Below are positions 38,906 to 51,823 of a stretch of DNA of 64,000 bases, in pieces. The translations under genes and the position numbers were made by a program. The DNA comes from Symbiodinium natans. Its lineage: Eukaryota; Sar; Dinophyceae; Suessiales; Symbiodiniaceae. The stretch's first letter is position 1. Each line of letters begins with the position of its first letter. The stretch lies in NCBI GenBank assembly GCA_905221605.1, contig CAJNDS010002781.1, positions 215,001 to 279,000 of the forward strand, read 5' to 3'. Under the pieces are notes generated by a model, which saw only the letters and a list, made by a program, of their open reading frames with translations, was not told where the DNA came from and made no database searches.

Positions 38906-39269
38906 ACCCAAAATAACGTAGAGGACGATTGCTTATTATCACAGTTTTGTGCTGACAGTGAGGAACATCCGTTGCCTCAGCCTCCTGTGCTGATCACTGC
39001 ATTCCAACCTTTACTTTGCTTGTGGCACTTTGGGGCTTCGCCGCTTCGCCCTCCTGTAATGTCTGCGTCGGGCGTACATCACACGCACAGGCCGACGTTG
39101 CGTGCGATGGGTCCTCTGAGCGTGTATTGTGGGCACTTAAATCCTATTTGTCTCCTGCTCCCTTCTTGAGATCACTGGCCCACCGGCAAAAGATGCTGCG
39201 TCAGTAAATTGGCGAAGATCTGATAAGCGGAAAGCTGCTGCGTACAAGCTGGGATGGTGGAGCGGCAGG

Positions 39270-41500
39270 GGGCATGGTGGAAGAACATCTGGGAGCGAAC
39301 CACGAGCTCAGTATAACCATCGATGAGGCCAACATCGCGATCCCCATCGTCAGTGCAGCAAAGAATGACCTTCGGAGGAGATGCGGCTACAGTCCCTCTC
39401 AATGGCTGTTTGGACGGCAGCCCCAACTACAAGCAGAACTACTCGGTCCTGACAGCGGGAAAAGATCTAGCGGGATGTGTCAAACGGGGGAAAAAGTAGC
39501 AGGGAATCGCAGCGATGAGGGCGAAGGGTGGCATTCCACACAAGCAAGGCGATGACAGGCTGCGGCGAGCTTTGCTTCAGCGAGCCCGCACTACCTCACA
39601 ACCATACGACATCGGTGAGGCGGTCCACTTCTGGTATCGCCGCAAAGACAGAAGGCGAGGCTCATGGTCAGGGCCCGCGGTCATTGTCGGCAAGCCGGGT
39701 GGCAACCACTGGATCTCGAAGAGAGGCAGATGTCGATTAACGGCGGCGGAACACCTCCGCCCGCGTCCCCTGAAGCAGTCGGCGAGTTCCTGGTGATGAA
39801 GGGAGTGCAACGAGAGGTCGAGAAGCTCCTTGAAAACGACCCCGACGACCCACAAGTATTTGGCGATCAAGAAAGCGAGGGAGATGAAGGAGACGAAGCC
39901 ATGCCATGGTACGAAGAGAATGACGCAGAAGAAGAAGAAGAAGAAGAAGCCCCAGATCTCAAGACCTCCGGTGAGAGGGCTACAGCGAAGATCCAGGTCG
40001 CCGAGCTCCCTCGGGACAGAAGCGATGCCACGATGCTCCGTACTGACCTCACCAAACGAGGAGTCGAAAATTCTATGCACATGGAGTATCATGGAGTTCC
40101 GTGGCGCCGAAAAGAAGCAGTGGGAGGAACGCCTCTTGTACGAGGCCCTGGAGCCACTGAACGAAGAGCAAAGCGCCAGAGTCCGTCGAGATGTTGACGC
40201 CAGTCGGGTGCTTCGATGTCGGTGGGCATACCAAGACAAGAACCAAGCGGCGAGAGGGCGCGCAACAGCCCGAAGACATCCAAGGCGCCGAGGCGAACAT
40301 CCCCTGGAAGCCGAAAGCGCGGTTTGTGTTGCCGGGCACACTGATCCTGATCTTGGAGTCGAAAGTCTTGCAACGGACGCCGCAACATTGACTCGTGCGG
40401 GGCTGACATGTCTCTTGCAGAAGACCGCGAACGGCATGTTGCAAGGACTCTTGGAAGTTGTCGGCAGGGCCCACCTCTGGCCTTTGTGGGATGCCATGTG
40501 GACGACCTGCTCATCACGGCACCGACCTCGCTGATGGATGCAGAGGAAGCTCTCGGATAACTTCCTCATAGAAACATGGGAAAACGACTCCTTCGAGTCT
40601 CTAGGATCAAAGATTGCTGCGGAGGGTGGTGTCGTGATGATGAACCAAGAACACTACGCCCCCACCACGAGACTATTTAGTTTGGATATCCATGTTGGGT
40701 CCAAGGACGACGGAGTGTTGCCATGGATGTCACCCCAGACCCGTCCAGACCTGACCTGTTCGGTGAACATGGCGCAGCAGCTACACGACCGTTTGCGACC
40801 TCCGCTTCACCAACGCAGTGGCCACCACAGTGCGACTTTTCGTGGCCGCGGACTTCGATTCCAAGGCATCGAGGAGAAACAGATTATGTTCGTCGTCTAC
40901 CATGCTGCAGCGTAGGCTACGGTCCATGTGCCCGACCCAGAGGAAGAGTACTACGTCCTCACTCCGTCCGATGATGAGGCCTTCAACATGAAGGACCATA
41001 TCGACTCGACCGGGCGAACCTCCGAGGAAGGCCGAGAAAGGAACTCGAAAGGTTGCTTCGCAGATTGGATGCGTGGTGGCTGCCTAGTGGTGTTCATCGG
41101 CAGAAAGGCGAACCCAGCGTCTTTGGCATCGCCGATTGGCGGTCGCTGGGCAGAGAGTCTGCACGAGCACCTTTCGGGCCGAAACTCCTGCGTGGAAGGG
41201 CTTGAGACAGCAGCGACCACCAGGACTATCGTGGATGTCTCCGCGGTGCTCGCCATCCTCTGTCAGACTGCCGGTCGTTGTACGACCATCTCACAAACCC
41301 AGGCATCCCCAGGGTGCAAGGCCTGGCAGTCGACCTCGCTTCTCTTCGACAAGCTCTGAGACAAGGCGGTGTACAGATTTGCCGCTGGGTTGGATTCTCG
41401 CAAGTTTGCAGCTTGGGGACATTCTTGTCAAGCCACAGAACCCTGCCAGTTGGTGGGAAAGGCTGGAAGCGTCCCTTGTTATCCCAATCTCCATAGGAGA
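39270..41500 (+). pseudogene. decayed Ty1/copia retrotransposon pol
   Basis: Pol fragments in copia order on the plus strand, in several frames. Integrase C-terminal end: NDLRRRCGYSPSQWLFGRQP (about 39370). Post-integrase SH3-like motif: AVHFWYRRKDRRRGSWSGP, VIVGKPGG and AEHLRPR (about 39620-39770). RT start: VLRCRWAYQDKN (about 40207). RT catalytic HVDDLLITAP (about 40495, the usual xVDD). SRPDL-like TRPDLTCSVNMAQQL (about 40740). RNase H-like SLYDHLTNP...ALRQGG (about 41275-41370) and LGDILVKPQNPASWW. Frameshifts separate the pieces, so it is not functional as written. LTRs were not found. An acidic insert (EEEEEEEAP near 39930) lies between integrase and RT. Confidence 0.75.
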
Positions 41501-44500
41501 GCGAGATGCCCAGATCAATAACAAAACGATCAGACGGAGAACCAATGTGAAACTTGAGGAATTCCAGGTGCTCAGGCGTGTGTCCCACGAGTACTACACC
41601 GACGGTTCATCTACCAACAGCAGTTTGACAGTCTGCAGGCAGTCCGAAGTCGCTCGAAAAAGTGGAGCGCGACCAAGCCGTGGGGCGATCTGTAGTTCTT
41701 GCCCATAGGACGTTGACTGTAGGTCCCCCGGCTCTTCTAGTTTGGCATTTAGGGTGTAGGTCGAGTTCATAGTTTTAGAACTAGTTGCAGTTAGACATTT
41801 TGTTCGGGCCGTTTCCGGGTAACAACCGTGCGAAACCGTTGAAACGAACCGTTCCAACCGAGCCGTGTACGACCGAGCCGTGTACGAACCGTCACCGGTT
41901 ATCAAAGGTTCGGTTCATTGCAAACGGTACCGACAGGAACCGCAGCCACCCTGGATTTAGGCTTCAAACTTGTAGGCTGCACAGCACGAATCGACTCGAA
42001 ACGCATGAAAACCTTTAAGGAAACGAACCATTCGATTCGATTGCTGAGTTTTTTACAGGAATCTCAAAATTCAAGCTCTAGAAAAAAAGAAGCGTATGTC
42101 GCCACAACGTCACGTAGAAAACAAATACAATCCCACAACAGTTCGGTTTCTGCTGCAAGCCGAATCGACCAGAGATAAGCTGAATAGCTAACCAACGCCT
42201 ACTCCCTCGCGAGCTATCGCGCGCTCTCGTGACTCGGCCCAACCAAAGATTAACCCCCTATCTAATTCTTTCATGGGGGGTTTATGGTGCCGCTCCATGT
42301 GCTGCGCCACCACGGCGTCATGTTCTAAGCTTCAGGAATGAGTTGAGGTGCTGGGCTCCCACAGTGCCGGAATGAATCATGGAAACCTCGTCGGTCAGCT
42401 CTGGGTGTCTGCCATCTTTGCAGCACTCTACAACCCTCTTGCCCTGATCCCGCGCTCATGTTTGAATACGAGCACTCTCATCAAAAGGCGAAGGCCGCTT
42501 GGCATGCCGTGTGTTTGCTGTCCCGAATCAGGAGATCTCTGGACCCCGCGATTAACCCGACTGCAAGGGGCAAAAACCCAACGGCCATGCCAAGCGGAAA
42601 GAAGTCGACCGTGGAGGCGCGCTCTATGCATTTACAAGTGTTTGGGGTTCAGGATCTTGTCATAACTTGAGGGGCGGGGCCAGGGGAACGAAAGCTAGCA
42701 GGTCCATGCTAGAGGAGCTAGGGCAGCAAGAGGGCAGGGTCGGATGCACGCATACTTTGTTGAACCAGATGGACACAAAGGTGCGTGTCCAGATTAAGGT
42801 TTGTTGAGGAAAAACGTACGATTGGCGTGGCTTGTTGAGCAAAAGCGTACGATTGGGGCGGCAGGAAATCATGAGCACACGCACCAGCAACGGAGATGAA
42901 ACAGAGCTGGCAAGGCGGGCTCCAGGCATCAGCACACGCAGCTGCATCAGCACATCGCATGAGTGAGGGGTGGGGGAGGGGAGGTGGGGGGGGGGTTTTG
43001 ATCGAAGTTTTTTGCTTGGGAACCGCTGGTCCAGGCCCCACTCCTAACGGAGATAGAAACGAAAGCATCGCTACGCTAGCCGCTAGCTTTCGTGACTTGT
43101 CTTGGGGCTCTGGGTCACAATGATTGCTCAGACTGTCGGCTGAGTCCGTGGCCAGCAGGGAAGTCTGCAAGAGCTGCGATTACTTCTACAACCTCAGGAC
43201 ACAATAGCATAAGGTCTCTTGACATTCACACTCTCAGGCTAGACCCTCAAATAAAGGCGATGTAGCAGCACTTGCAGGTGACTGATGTGCCTAGGTTTGC
43301 CCAGACGAGCAGTTCTGACATGAGACGTCAAAGCCGACCTGCACAACCCACTTCTTGTCTTTGAGCTCAGGCAAACGCGAAAACGACACGACTCCTCCCC
43401 ACCAGTTCTTAGTGGACTCAGTGGCGGACTCTTTCCGAGCCACGGCACGCCGGTAGAGCGCCTGACCACGGTGTGAGGATGACTGAGACGGCTCGCAGAC
43501 TGCTTGCTGGCTGCTTACAAGGATGTTGGAAACATAGCCTTACTCGATCTATAAGCATGGCAGCCTTCTTGACAATTCTCGCTTGCGATTCTAGTAAAGT
43601 GGTGAGAAGCTTGCTTGCCGCTGCAACTGCAACCATGCATGTTGGCACTCCTCAACCGTGTGTCATCCACGGCTCTTGCCGTCCTTCCACGAGGGCTACG
43701 CGTAGTTCAGACCTGTGCAGGGCTAATAACTGCAGAACTTAGGTGCCGCCTACCCAAATTCCACCTTTCGTGCTTAGGGTCAGGGTAGATGATTGGGGCG
43801 GCAGGCGAAGAAAATCGGCCTGAAAGGCCGCACACATGTCAGTAGACCTCTCCTGGCTGCCACGACAACATTGCGCAACTGAGGGCCAAACTCGAGTCGT
43901 AAGACCTGCATGTAGCCCCCGCTGCTTGTAAGTTTGCAGCCAGTGGGACTACAGGTTTGTGGGCACAAAGGTCTTAGAGCGGCTTCTGGTTCGAACAGCG
44001 TATCATGGCTCAGCAGGTATGAGTAGGAGCAGTGTTCTGGGCACGCAGCCGTGCACCGGAGATGTCTGGCGTTCAACATTAGCTTCGTCACCGAGTTGCA
44101 GGCTCCGTCTGAGATGGCACCTGGCACCTGGCTGCTTCAGACCTTGGCCATCGCAGCTGTCACTGCACTTACTTGTCTCACTGCGACTCCCGCACACTGC
44201 AGCTGCGCACCTCTTTGCAGAAATCGGATAACACAGCACGAACACTTTGCTGCACATGAACCGACTTTGGCAACATGAGATCTGACATGCGCTGACGTAA
44301 GCTGTAAAATTCCAGCGACTGCAAGCCTTCTTTTCTGCTCTAGGGCTTCGCCGGATTCGCACAAGAACTTGGCTGGGCTCAAGTTCGTCGCTGCTAAGTT
44401 GAGATTGCTGAGCTTCCATTGATGGATGCGCAGTGAAAATTTCGATGCGTTCCGAGGTAGGCCTCAAGGCAATCTCATGCTTCCAGTATCAAGATGCAAA

Positions 44501-44720
44501 AGAAGTTCCACTAGAACGATTGAAAAAGTGCTTCTTGAAATTCCCGACCATAGACCTGCCCCAGATCAACATTCTATTTCCTGGCTCGGCCTGTGCCAAG
44601 ACAAGAACACAAGGCTGGAAAACGCAAACCTAAGCATTGATGAAAAGTGCCTGTGTGGAAGCGATTGGGAAAAACATTCTGTAATCGAAGGCCGCGGTTA
44701 GACACTTGGAGCTGAGCCTT
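41501..44720. other. no convincing gene
   Basis: A 15-bp word, CCGAGCCGTGTACGA, is repeated in tandem near 41856-41888. A poly-G tract lies near 42965-43000. Open frames of up to 154 codons lack motifs or relatives in the window. Confidence 0.45.
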
Positions 44721-47700
44721 CTACAGTGTTACGAGCGTGCCTGCACGGCTACGCGCGGCAAAGTCTTCCGTTGTGGATGCTAGATGTCGGTGGGATTCCC
44801 ACTCATGAACGGCGCTCACAATGTCGCTCAGGAGGCTTGTTTCCTTCTGATCAGAGCACGTCTTGGAGTCACTGACGATGAATGCACAGCCGTGCTCTTC
44901 TGCCAACTCTGCAAAGCGCGACAGCTTCTCTACACTGGTGCCGGCTGTGCAACCGACTTTGGGCTTTGGCTGCCCGCGCTGTTGCTCGCCATTGGCCTCC
45001 CCGTTATGTAGCTTTTTCAAGATCTCAAAGCTCTCCTTGGTTGCGGTATGATCGTCGAAGAGAGTCACCAAATTCTGGGCCGGCTTTCCACCCGCAGAAT
45101 CTCTCTTAGAAGCCTCCAAGACCTGTCTCACGAAGGCCCATGAGTCCCCAACACCATCCCCATTTGCATCTTTCGCTTGAAGCACAGGAAGCAAAAAGAG
45201 CGTCTTCGGATGACTGAGGACGAGCTGCGCAATCAATTTTGCACTTTTTGTGGATTGGAGCAGAGCCCTCTCAACATGAGTTGAGTTGATGTTGAGCTGC
45301 ACATGCCGTGCTTGATATCGTTCGCCACACAAGCCAGCGATCATACGTTTTGCTTCTTTGTTTTCGCTCAGAAGGTCCTTGACACACTGCCCGTTCAAAT
45401 GGAACGCCACTGGTATTGCTGCCGGCATGGCTTCTATCATCTTGTCGACCTGCGGCAGTACACACGGCAGAGAGGCATCCTGCGATGGCACAGGCGGCAC
45501 AGATGCAAGCGAAAAGGCTGCCACGAGCAAGACCTTGCTTCTTGCTTTGGGGCTCAGAACACTCAATGTTTCTCTCCGCAAGTCCACGATGCTGAACTCA
45601 AGAACTGGGGGGAGCAGCTGAAGCAAGAAGGACTTGACCACTCTGTGGCCGTGCTTTCTGTGCCATGTCGATGATGTCACATCTGCCTGATGACAAATGT
45701 GGTTGGACCAATCCAACACTGTCCACCCATTGTTGTCCTCCTGTCCAGGGTCAGCTCCATGGGCAGCAAGCGCTCTGAGAATGGCAGGTTCAGCCTCGTT
45801 CTTCACTGCAAGCATTAGTGGTGAGAGTCCACAACCATCGCTCTTCTGCACGGCGTCATGCATCGGATCTTGTGATGGCATTGCCACTTCCTCCGTCAGG
45901 TATCTGCGCAGCTGATTCCATTCCTGATGCGCAATTGCATGGTGCAGGGGGCGGCGTACCAATATGAAATCTTCAATGGTCATGCAGAAGAACCTGATGT
46001 TGAGAAACCTCAGCCAATCAGATTGCATCAGAACTGAGACACGCCGTCAGAACATGCCTGACTGCTAAGCTGCACTGTGGTTTTTCCCTATTCCGCATGC
46101 CGTCTAGTTGAAACACAGCTTCGAAGTTTGGACCACTGATTAATGTTCCCCTGCGCTGCCACGTTGGCTTGTTGTAAACAGCCTCGTTTTTGCAACTAAA
46201 GCTTTGGCTTTTTGAAGCTACAGCCTTGGTTGGGCCCTCTTGGACCCTACAACAGGTACAAACTTTCTTTGTATGCATATCTATTTAATATAATGAATTT
46301 GCTCCTACTGATTCAATCTGAGATATGTACACTAAGATCTGTACAAGATACGTGACAGGCATAAGCCGTGGATTAATTTGTGATTAAATAGCAACTGCCT
46401 GGTCCTTTATCCAGAAAGATCGCGAAAAATGAGTTGCCAGCGAAGGTCACCCCAAGCCATTCTCACCGCACACAGCAGCAGCAGACGTGCTGCTGCTCCA
46501 GGTGGCCAACTTGCCACGAGCGGTTTAGGGTGTAGACAGGCGATGGGAAAAATAGAAAGTGCCTGGAATCACAATCCAGATCTGGAGTCCACTGTTAAAT
46601 ACAATCGCTGCCCTTAGGCACTGACTTTCTACAACGTCGTCTTACTCTAATTGGTACTTAGCAAGGAAGTCAAACAAATATCACTGAACATTTAGTCCTC
46701 AGTTTTCCACTTGAGATTTGCAGGACAAGACTTGTTTACCAGCTTCCGTGCTATGACCTTGGAGGGAGCTTGATGCTCTGCTGCGCATGGTCTTGATACC
46801 CACCCCTACAAATGGGCTGGTCGAAGGCCAAGAAAGAAACAAGGATCGAGGTGAGCGTGAGGCCAAAATGGCCACAGAAAATCGAGTTAAACCGAGAGGG
46901 GGTCTCACACGAGTCGTCCGTTATACTCGGAAAGTCTCAAGCCCCCGTGGCAGTGGCTAAATCTGTTTGGCATCCCGCTCGCAGATGTGCTATTCTTTCA
47001 ACCGACATGAAAGGTGCCATGTCTCTGGGTTTAATTTCATCAGTGGCTCGCACTTTGGAATTCATGGCGATGGTTGTTTTGTTCTGAGTAAGGAATGCGA
47101 GATCTCACTTCCTGGCGGCGCTGTGCCGGAAACCACCATGGCAAACGCATGCCGTGGGGCAACAAACTCAAGGAGGTAGGCAAAAGTACTTGGATGTAGG
47201 CACTTGCTGCCGTCGCCACACGTGAATGATTCGATTTGTCAAGGTCTTCCTTTGAGTTCCTGCGGGCACACCAAATCTTTCTGTCTTTCTTTCAAGGCCT
47301 GGGAGGCAAGACCCAGCGCGATCCGCGCCCCCACGTTTTGTGGAGACATGACGCACTGACGGGGCGGCGGGGTTCGGATATCAACCCTCTTTCGCGAATA
47401 TCCATGGATCGCTTGCATCAATGCTAGACACATTGACCTAGTACTGGGCAAATGCTGTCGCACCAACGCAAATCCATCTCGGGTCATATCCGTCTCTTAC
47501 CAACTGCAAGGGTCCGCCTCGAAGTAGAGAACACAACAGACTACATACTATGTACAGTTTGTTCGATAGGACCTTGGTAACGCTGTCCTTGAGAAACGTT
47601 CTGTCCATAGAATCTTAGTCGGCGAAATTGAAAAACGCCAGGCACCGTTCATCTGCATAGGCTAATTAAGAAGTTATACAACAGTACGGGGCACACACAC

Positions 47701-47926
47701 ACACACACACTTTGGTCGCTTAAGGCCTGGTTGCTAGGTCGTCATCATCATTGAAGCAGCAGCAGCGGCGGCGGCGGCGACGGCGGTAGCAGCAGCAGAA
47801 CAAGCAGAAGAAGAAGAAGAAGCAGCAGCAGAAGAAGCAGCAGCAGCAGAAGCAGCAGCAGCAAAAGCAGCAGAAGCAGCAGAAGCAGCAGAAGCAGCAG
47901 AAGCAGCAGAAGCAGCAGAAGCAGCA

Positions 47927-47977
<51 letters not shown>

Positions 47978-50455
47978 TCAGCTCGGGTAATTGTGAAGGC
48001 GGTTCCATGGATCTGGCACTTGTGCGATGGTGTGCAGATACGAGGAGCAGGAGTTGGCACGAAACATGCTACCAGCAAGCTCCGGCTTGCAGCTGAAATA
48101 ACAGGAGCTGACATGCGCACCATAAGTTTGGACTTCCGGCGTGCACAGAAAACTCCGCACTTGGCGTCTATACTGCATCTTGACATGCCGGATTGCCTGA
48201 ACAGCATTCAATGAAAGAGCGATTCACTTCCTAGTGAGTGGCTGGGATGACTAAGCCGGAAACTGCAATGCCATGACTTCCGCGGACTGCGCGCGGCCGA
48301 TTTGATGGTTGGCCAGGGTCAACACAATCGGAACGCAACCCGACTGCATGGCACGAGTCACACTTCTCAGCCAAGCATAAAACCACGCATCTCCCCAGCA
48401 TGAAAGCCAAACAACTGCAAAATGCATACCATCCTCCAGGCAGATACGGATCACGGTGTTGTACATCTCTGGGTCTGCACCTGGGATCGATACGATTGCA
48501 AGCCCTCGCTGGTCTATGCAGTCGTGATAGCGTTCACGGAGCACAGGATGTTTCGCTGCTCTGGAAGCGAAGCCAGCAGAAGCCACTGACACCTGCCCTT
48601 GACCCCCCAAACCATCATCGATGCTGGTGATGAGCCCCTTCGTCCAGTTCTCAAGAATCTCCTTGGGGTCCCGCTCTGGGATAGTTCTTGCTTTTCTCCA
48701 CTCCGGTGACTGCAGGAGGTTCTTCAGATATCCCAATGGCGTCTGCCCTTGGTACGGAGGCCCAGGCCAGGCAGGCGTTCTTACGACTGTCAACATACTT
48801 TGACATGGAGGATGCAAGTAGTCCCGTAGCTTGTCTGCACAAACAACCTCGAAGAGTTTTCCCTGCCAGATCCGTGTTGGATCTTCTTCTGCGACAGGTG
48901 CCTGGATGCCGCCGCCGTCTTGTGCAAGAACGAACCACTCGGTGGCAATGGAGCCGGCGATGTAGATGTTCGCTTCCTTCGTGGCCTCGCCTTCCGTCTC
49001 AACTTCAAACCGTGTTTTGTCGATGCTCTTGACACGGTACACTGTGTCTGGCCAAAACAACTGTGTCTCACGGCTACCAATGGCCAAGCTTCCATCGTGC
49101 TGCGGATATACTTCTTTCCCGGCAGCAGGGTTAAACTCGCTTCCGGCAACATTGTCCACAAACTCCTGGCAGCGCTTCACGTTGAGCTCGCCATCGAAAC
49201 GGACTCCACGAAAAGTCTCGACGAAGAAGTTCCTACCTTCTGGCATGACCCACCTCATGTCCCGCAGCTTTTGAACCACATTGTCTGGAGAGAAACCCCC
49301 AGCGTAGCCAGTCACCCTGCCGACCGAAGCATCTTTCAAAGGAAGCCGGTAGAACGCAGATTCTATGCCTTCTCCGCGAGATGCGTTGTAAAGCAGAATC
49401 ATCTTTATCCCCTTCGGGGGGGCCTCACTCAGCAATACGCGGATCAGCTTCTCTGCATTGGGGCTCAGGTTGTCCCCATTCACTGCGAGGATGTAGGTAA
49501 GGCTTTTGTATTCTTGCTGAGAAAGACGCTTCAGCAGCCTGCGCCCACATGCTTCAATATCTGGGTAGGATGTGACATCACTGACATTTGAGTTGAAATA
49601 CAAATACACGCTGTGGAAGCCACATCTATGTAGCCAGTCCAAGAAATCGTCAGCTTTAGCATCATCGAGAAGAACTGTCCCAAATGGTGGGTCCACCAGT
49701 TCAGCACAAAAATGGTACCGTGAAGACGCACCATCTACCTTCAGCAACTTCGCAAGCGTCTTCATGCGCGGGAACCGCTTCAGCCGTTCTTCATCACATT
49801 TTCCTTGGTCTCCATAATCATACAATTCCAAGATACTGGCATCCTTTCTAACGTCAGTCCTCCGTTTTGGGACATCATGATGACCGATGTGGATTCCAAA
49901 CTCGATCCAATGCCGCCCCTGGGATATCTCTTCAAAAGTCTCTAGCTTCAGCTGCTCTTCTCCAGCTCCGTTGATCAAGATACTACGCAGTTTTGTTGCA
50001 TCATGAGGCTGCCAAGATCTTGCGACTTCTTTCAACTGTTGCTTGGAGTACTTCAGCTTGATCTCCATACCTTTCTGAAGAAAAGGACGCTCCGAGCCAT
50101 GGCTCCGTTCCAGCATGTCGTGTGATTGCGTCATGGCCTCTGCGTGTTGCAACTTTTGCCAGATCCTGGTAAGGTTTTCTTGGATATCTGGTGATACACA
50201 CCAGTCCCGGAACGTTCCAATTCGCAGTTCCTGCTGCAGATGCTGGTGCGAGAGGCATTCGTGCCAACTCTTCAGATCTTGCAGCAACTCCTCAATGGGA
50301 ATGTCAGCCTTGGAGAGCTGGCTTATGAGATTTTGCTTGACCGACCCAGCTGCTGTGCGACTGTCTTCTAGCACTTCCAGGAGACTTGATTTTGGGATTG
50401 AAAACATTGGGTTCTCCGGCGTCATGGCTTCGGCCAGGTGGTGGGCGTTGCCCAT
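44721..50455 (-). CDS. two-exon host gene with ankyrin repeats (exons 48257-50455 and 44721-45992)
   Basis: Exon 1 (734 codons, ATG at 50455) holds an N-terminal helical region, a central segment (YHFCAELVDPPFG, AGGFSPDNVVQKL, FFVETFRGVRFDG) and a C-terminal region, GLAIVSIPGADPEMYNTVI...AEVMALQFP. Exon 2 starts FFCMTIEDFILVRRPLHH and contains ankyrin repeats (GLSPLMLAVKNE, LRALAAHGADPGQEDNNG), then a second copy of the central-type domain (MIEAMPAA, ARHVQLNIN, DSWAFVRQVLE, VGCTAGTSVEKLS). The paralog at 51824-52945 is uninterrupted here (AEVALLLALELPFAFAEIDTF), so joining QFP to FFCMTIEDF is strongly supported. The intron is about 2.26 kb (48256-45993), with a boundary G that can be placed on either side and an AGG acceptor. 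The intron carries CA and GCA microsatellites. Ankyrin repeats suggest protein binding; the rest is unrecognised. Confidence 0.7.
47694..47990. repeat. CA and GCA/GAA microsatellites in an intron
   Basis: ACACAC from 47694 and a 230-bp AGCAGCAGAAGCAGCAG tract from 47757 to about 47981. The poly-Leu and poly-Ala frames on the opposite strand are repeat translations. Confidence 0.9.
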
Positions 50456-51823
50456 CTAAAAGCTTTTCACCTCGCTGGCCTAAAGAGCACAAGATGTTGA
50501 CATTAGGTGCCACATCAATGAGGTTAAAAGTCGCACATTCATCAGAAGCGGAACGTTTGGTTGCGCGATTACGCTTCGAAAGCCCAAAACGAGCCGCAGG
50601 TGATTCAACATGTTCACAACACGCTTGCATGAAGACTGGCTGGTCAACCAAGGCTGAGGCAGTGCGAAATCCGTTTCGCTTGTGCTAGACTGCCACACAC
50701 TGCAGGCAAGGCCCTTTCTGGCCGGCCTCAAGACGGCCGAGCACGGATTCACCGTGTAACCGACACGGAGCCATAAATCAGAACTCTCGATCGAATGTCC
50801 AACACAAGTCCAGACACTCGACTGATATGTTTCAGAGCCTCGTCCATTTCTGGCGCACTTCCACACAGCTGACCGGCCTGGGCTGCGCTAGTACTCGTCC
50901 CCTCTAACAACTCTTGGAGAGTTGCTTTGACTTCTACTTCAGAAAGTGGCTAGCCATCAGCAACGTGAGAAACGCTGTGATGGGGCCGCACCTATTCGGC
51001 GAAGTGCTCAAGCTCGCCCAATCCACTTGCGTCGAACTTGAAAAGCAAGCATGCCCCCAACTCCTGGACCCTCCGTTTCCTTCGACAGTGAGGGCTAGGA
51101 TGCTCCATCAGTCCCAGATTCGCATCTCCATCAACGGATATTTAGCTTACGCCGACAGCTCGACACATGATCGCAGGCCTTCGTCAGGGAAATCCGCACT
51201 CACCCTACTGCCCGAAGTCCTGAGCACCAAATCCCAGGTTCTATGTAAGCAGACAAGATGGGTTGCTGGCCGGCTGCATCGGAAGTCCACTTGCTGCCAA
51301 AGAAGGGTTTCATGGTGCAAGGACCTCATGGATATTCGGACTGTCACTCCCGCTCATCTTGGCTTGCGCCTGTCAAACTGTGGAAGCAGACATTAATCTT
51401 TCCACATCACCCTAGTCATCAACCTGCAAGGCCAGAAGCTTCCCAGTCCATGCAAAGCATGCAGAATCAAGAGCTTTCCGTTCTGTTTTGACACTCCGCT
51501 TTGCATTTTGTCCAGTATGTTCACTGGACGTCCGGGAGCAGGTGTCAAGTCACCCTTAGACGCTTTGAGCGTGTGGCATCGTAGCACAACAAGGATGACT
51601 CGGCTCGTGCCCCTGCCCTAGAGGTTCGACTAGCAGCTAGCTTGACCTGTGCCAAGCCAAGTAACAGACGCGAAGCGACCTTGCCTTGCAAGGCCTGCGC
51701 TGCAACCGCTGGAAAAAAAGCTCTCCCATCACGACGACAATGAGCTTGTGCTGTGAGACAGGAGGAGTATGTGCATGTAATCAGCACAGGTTATGGCCCC
51801 CGAGGGCAAGCGAAGGATCCTGA
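50456..51823. other. spacer between paralogous genes, no gene seen
   Basis: The 160-codon plus-strand frame at 50914-51396 lies opposite to all host exons and has no relative in the window. I cannot support it. Confidence 0.4.

Noticed and set aside
47734-48207. Poly-Leu and poly-Ala frames
   Set aside because: Translation of the GCA/GAA microsatellite in an intron.
48920-49591. Plus-strand 223-codon frame
   Set aside because: Antisense to exon 1 of the ankyrin gene, where the minus strand has paralog support.
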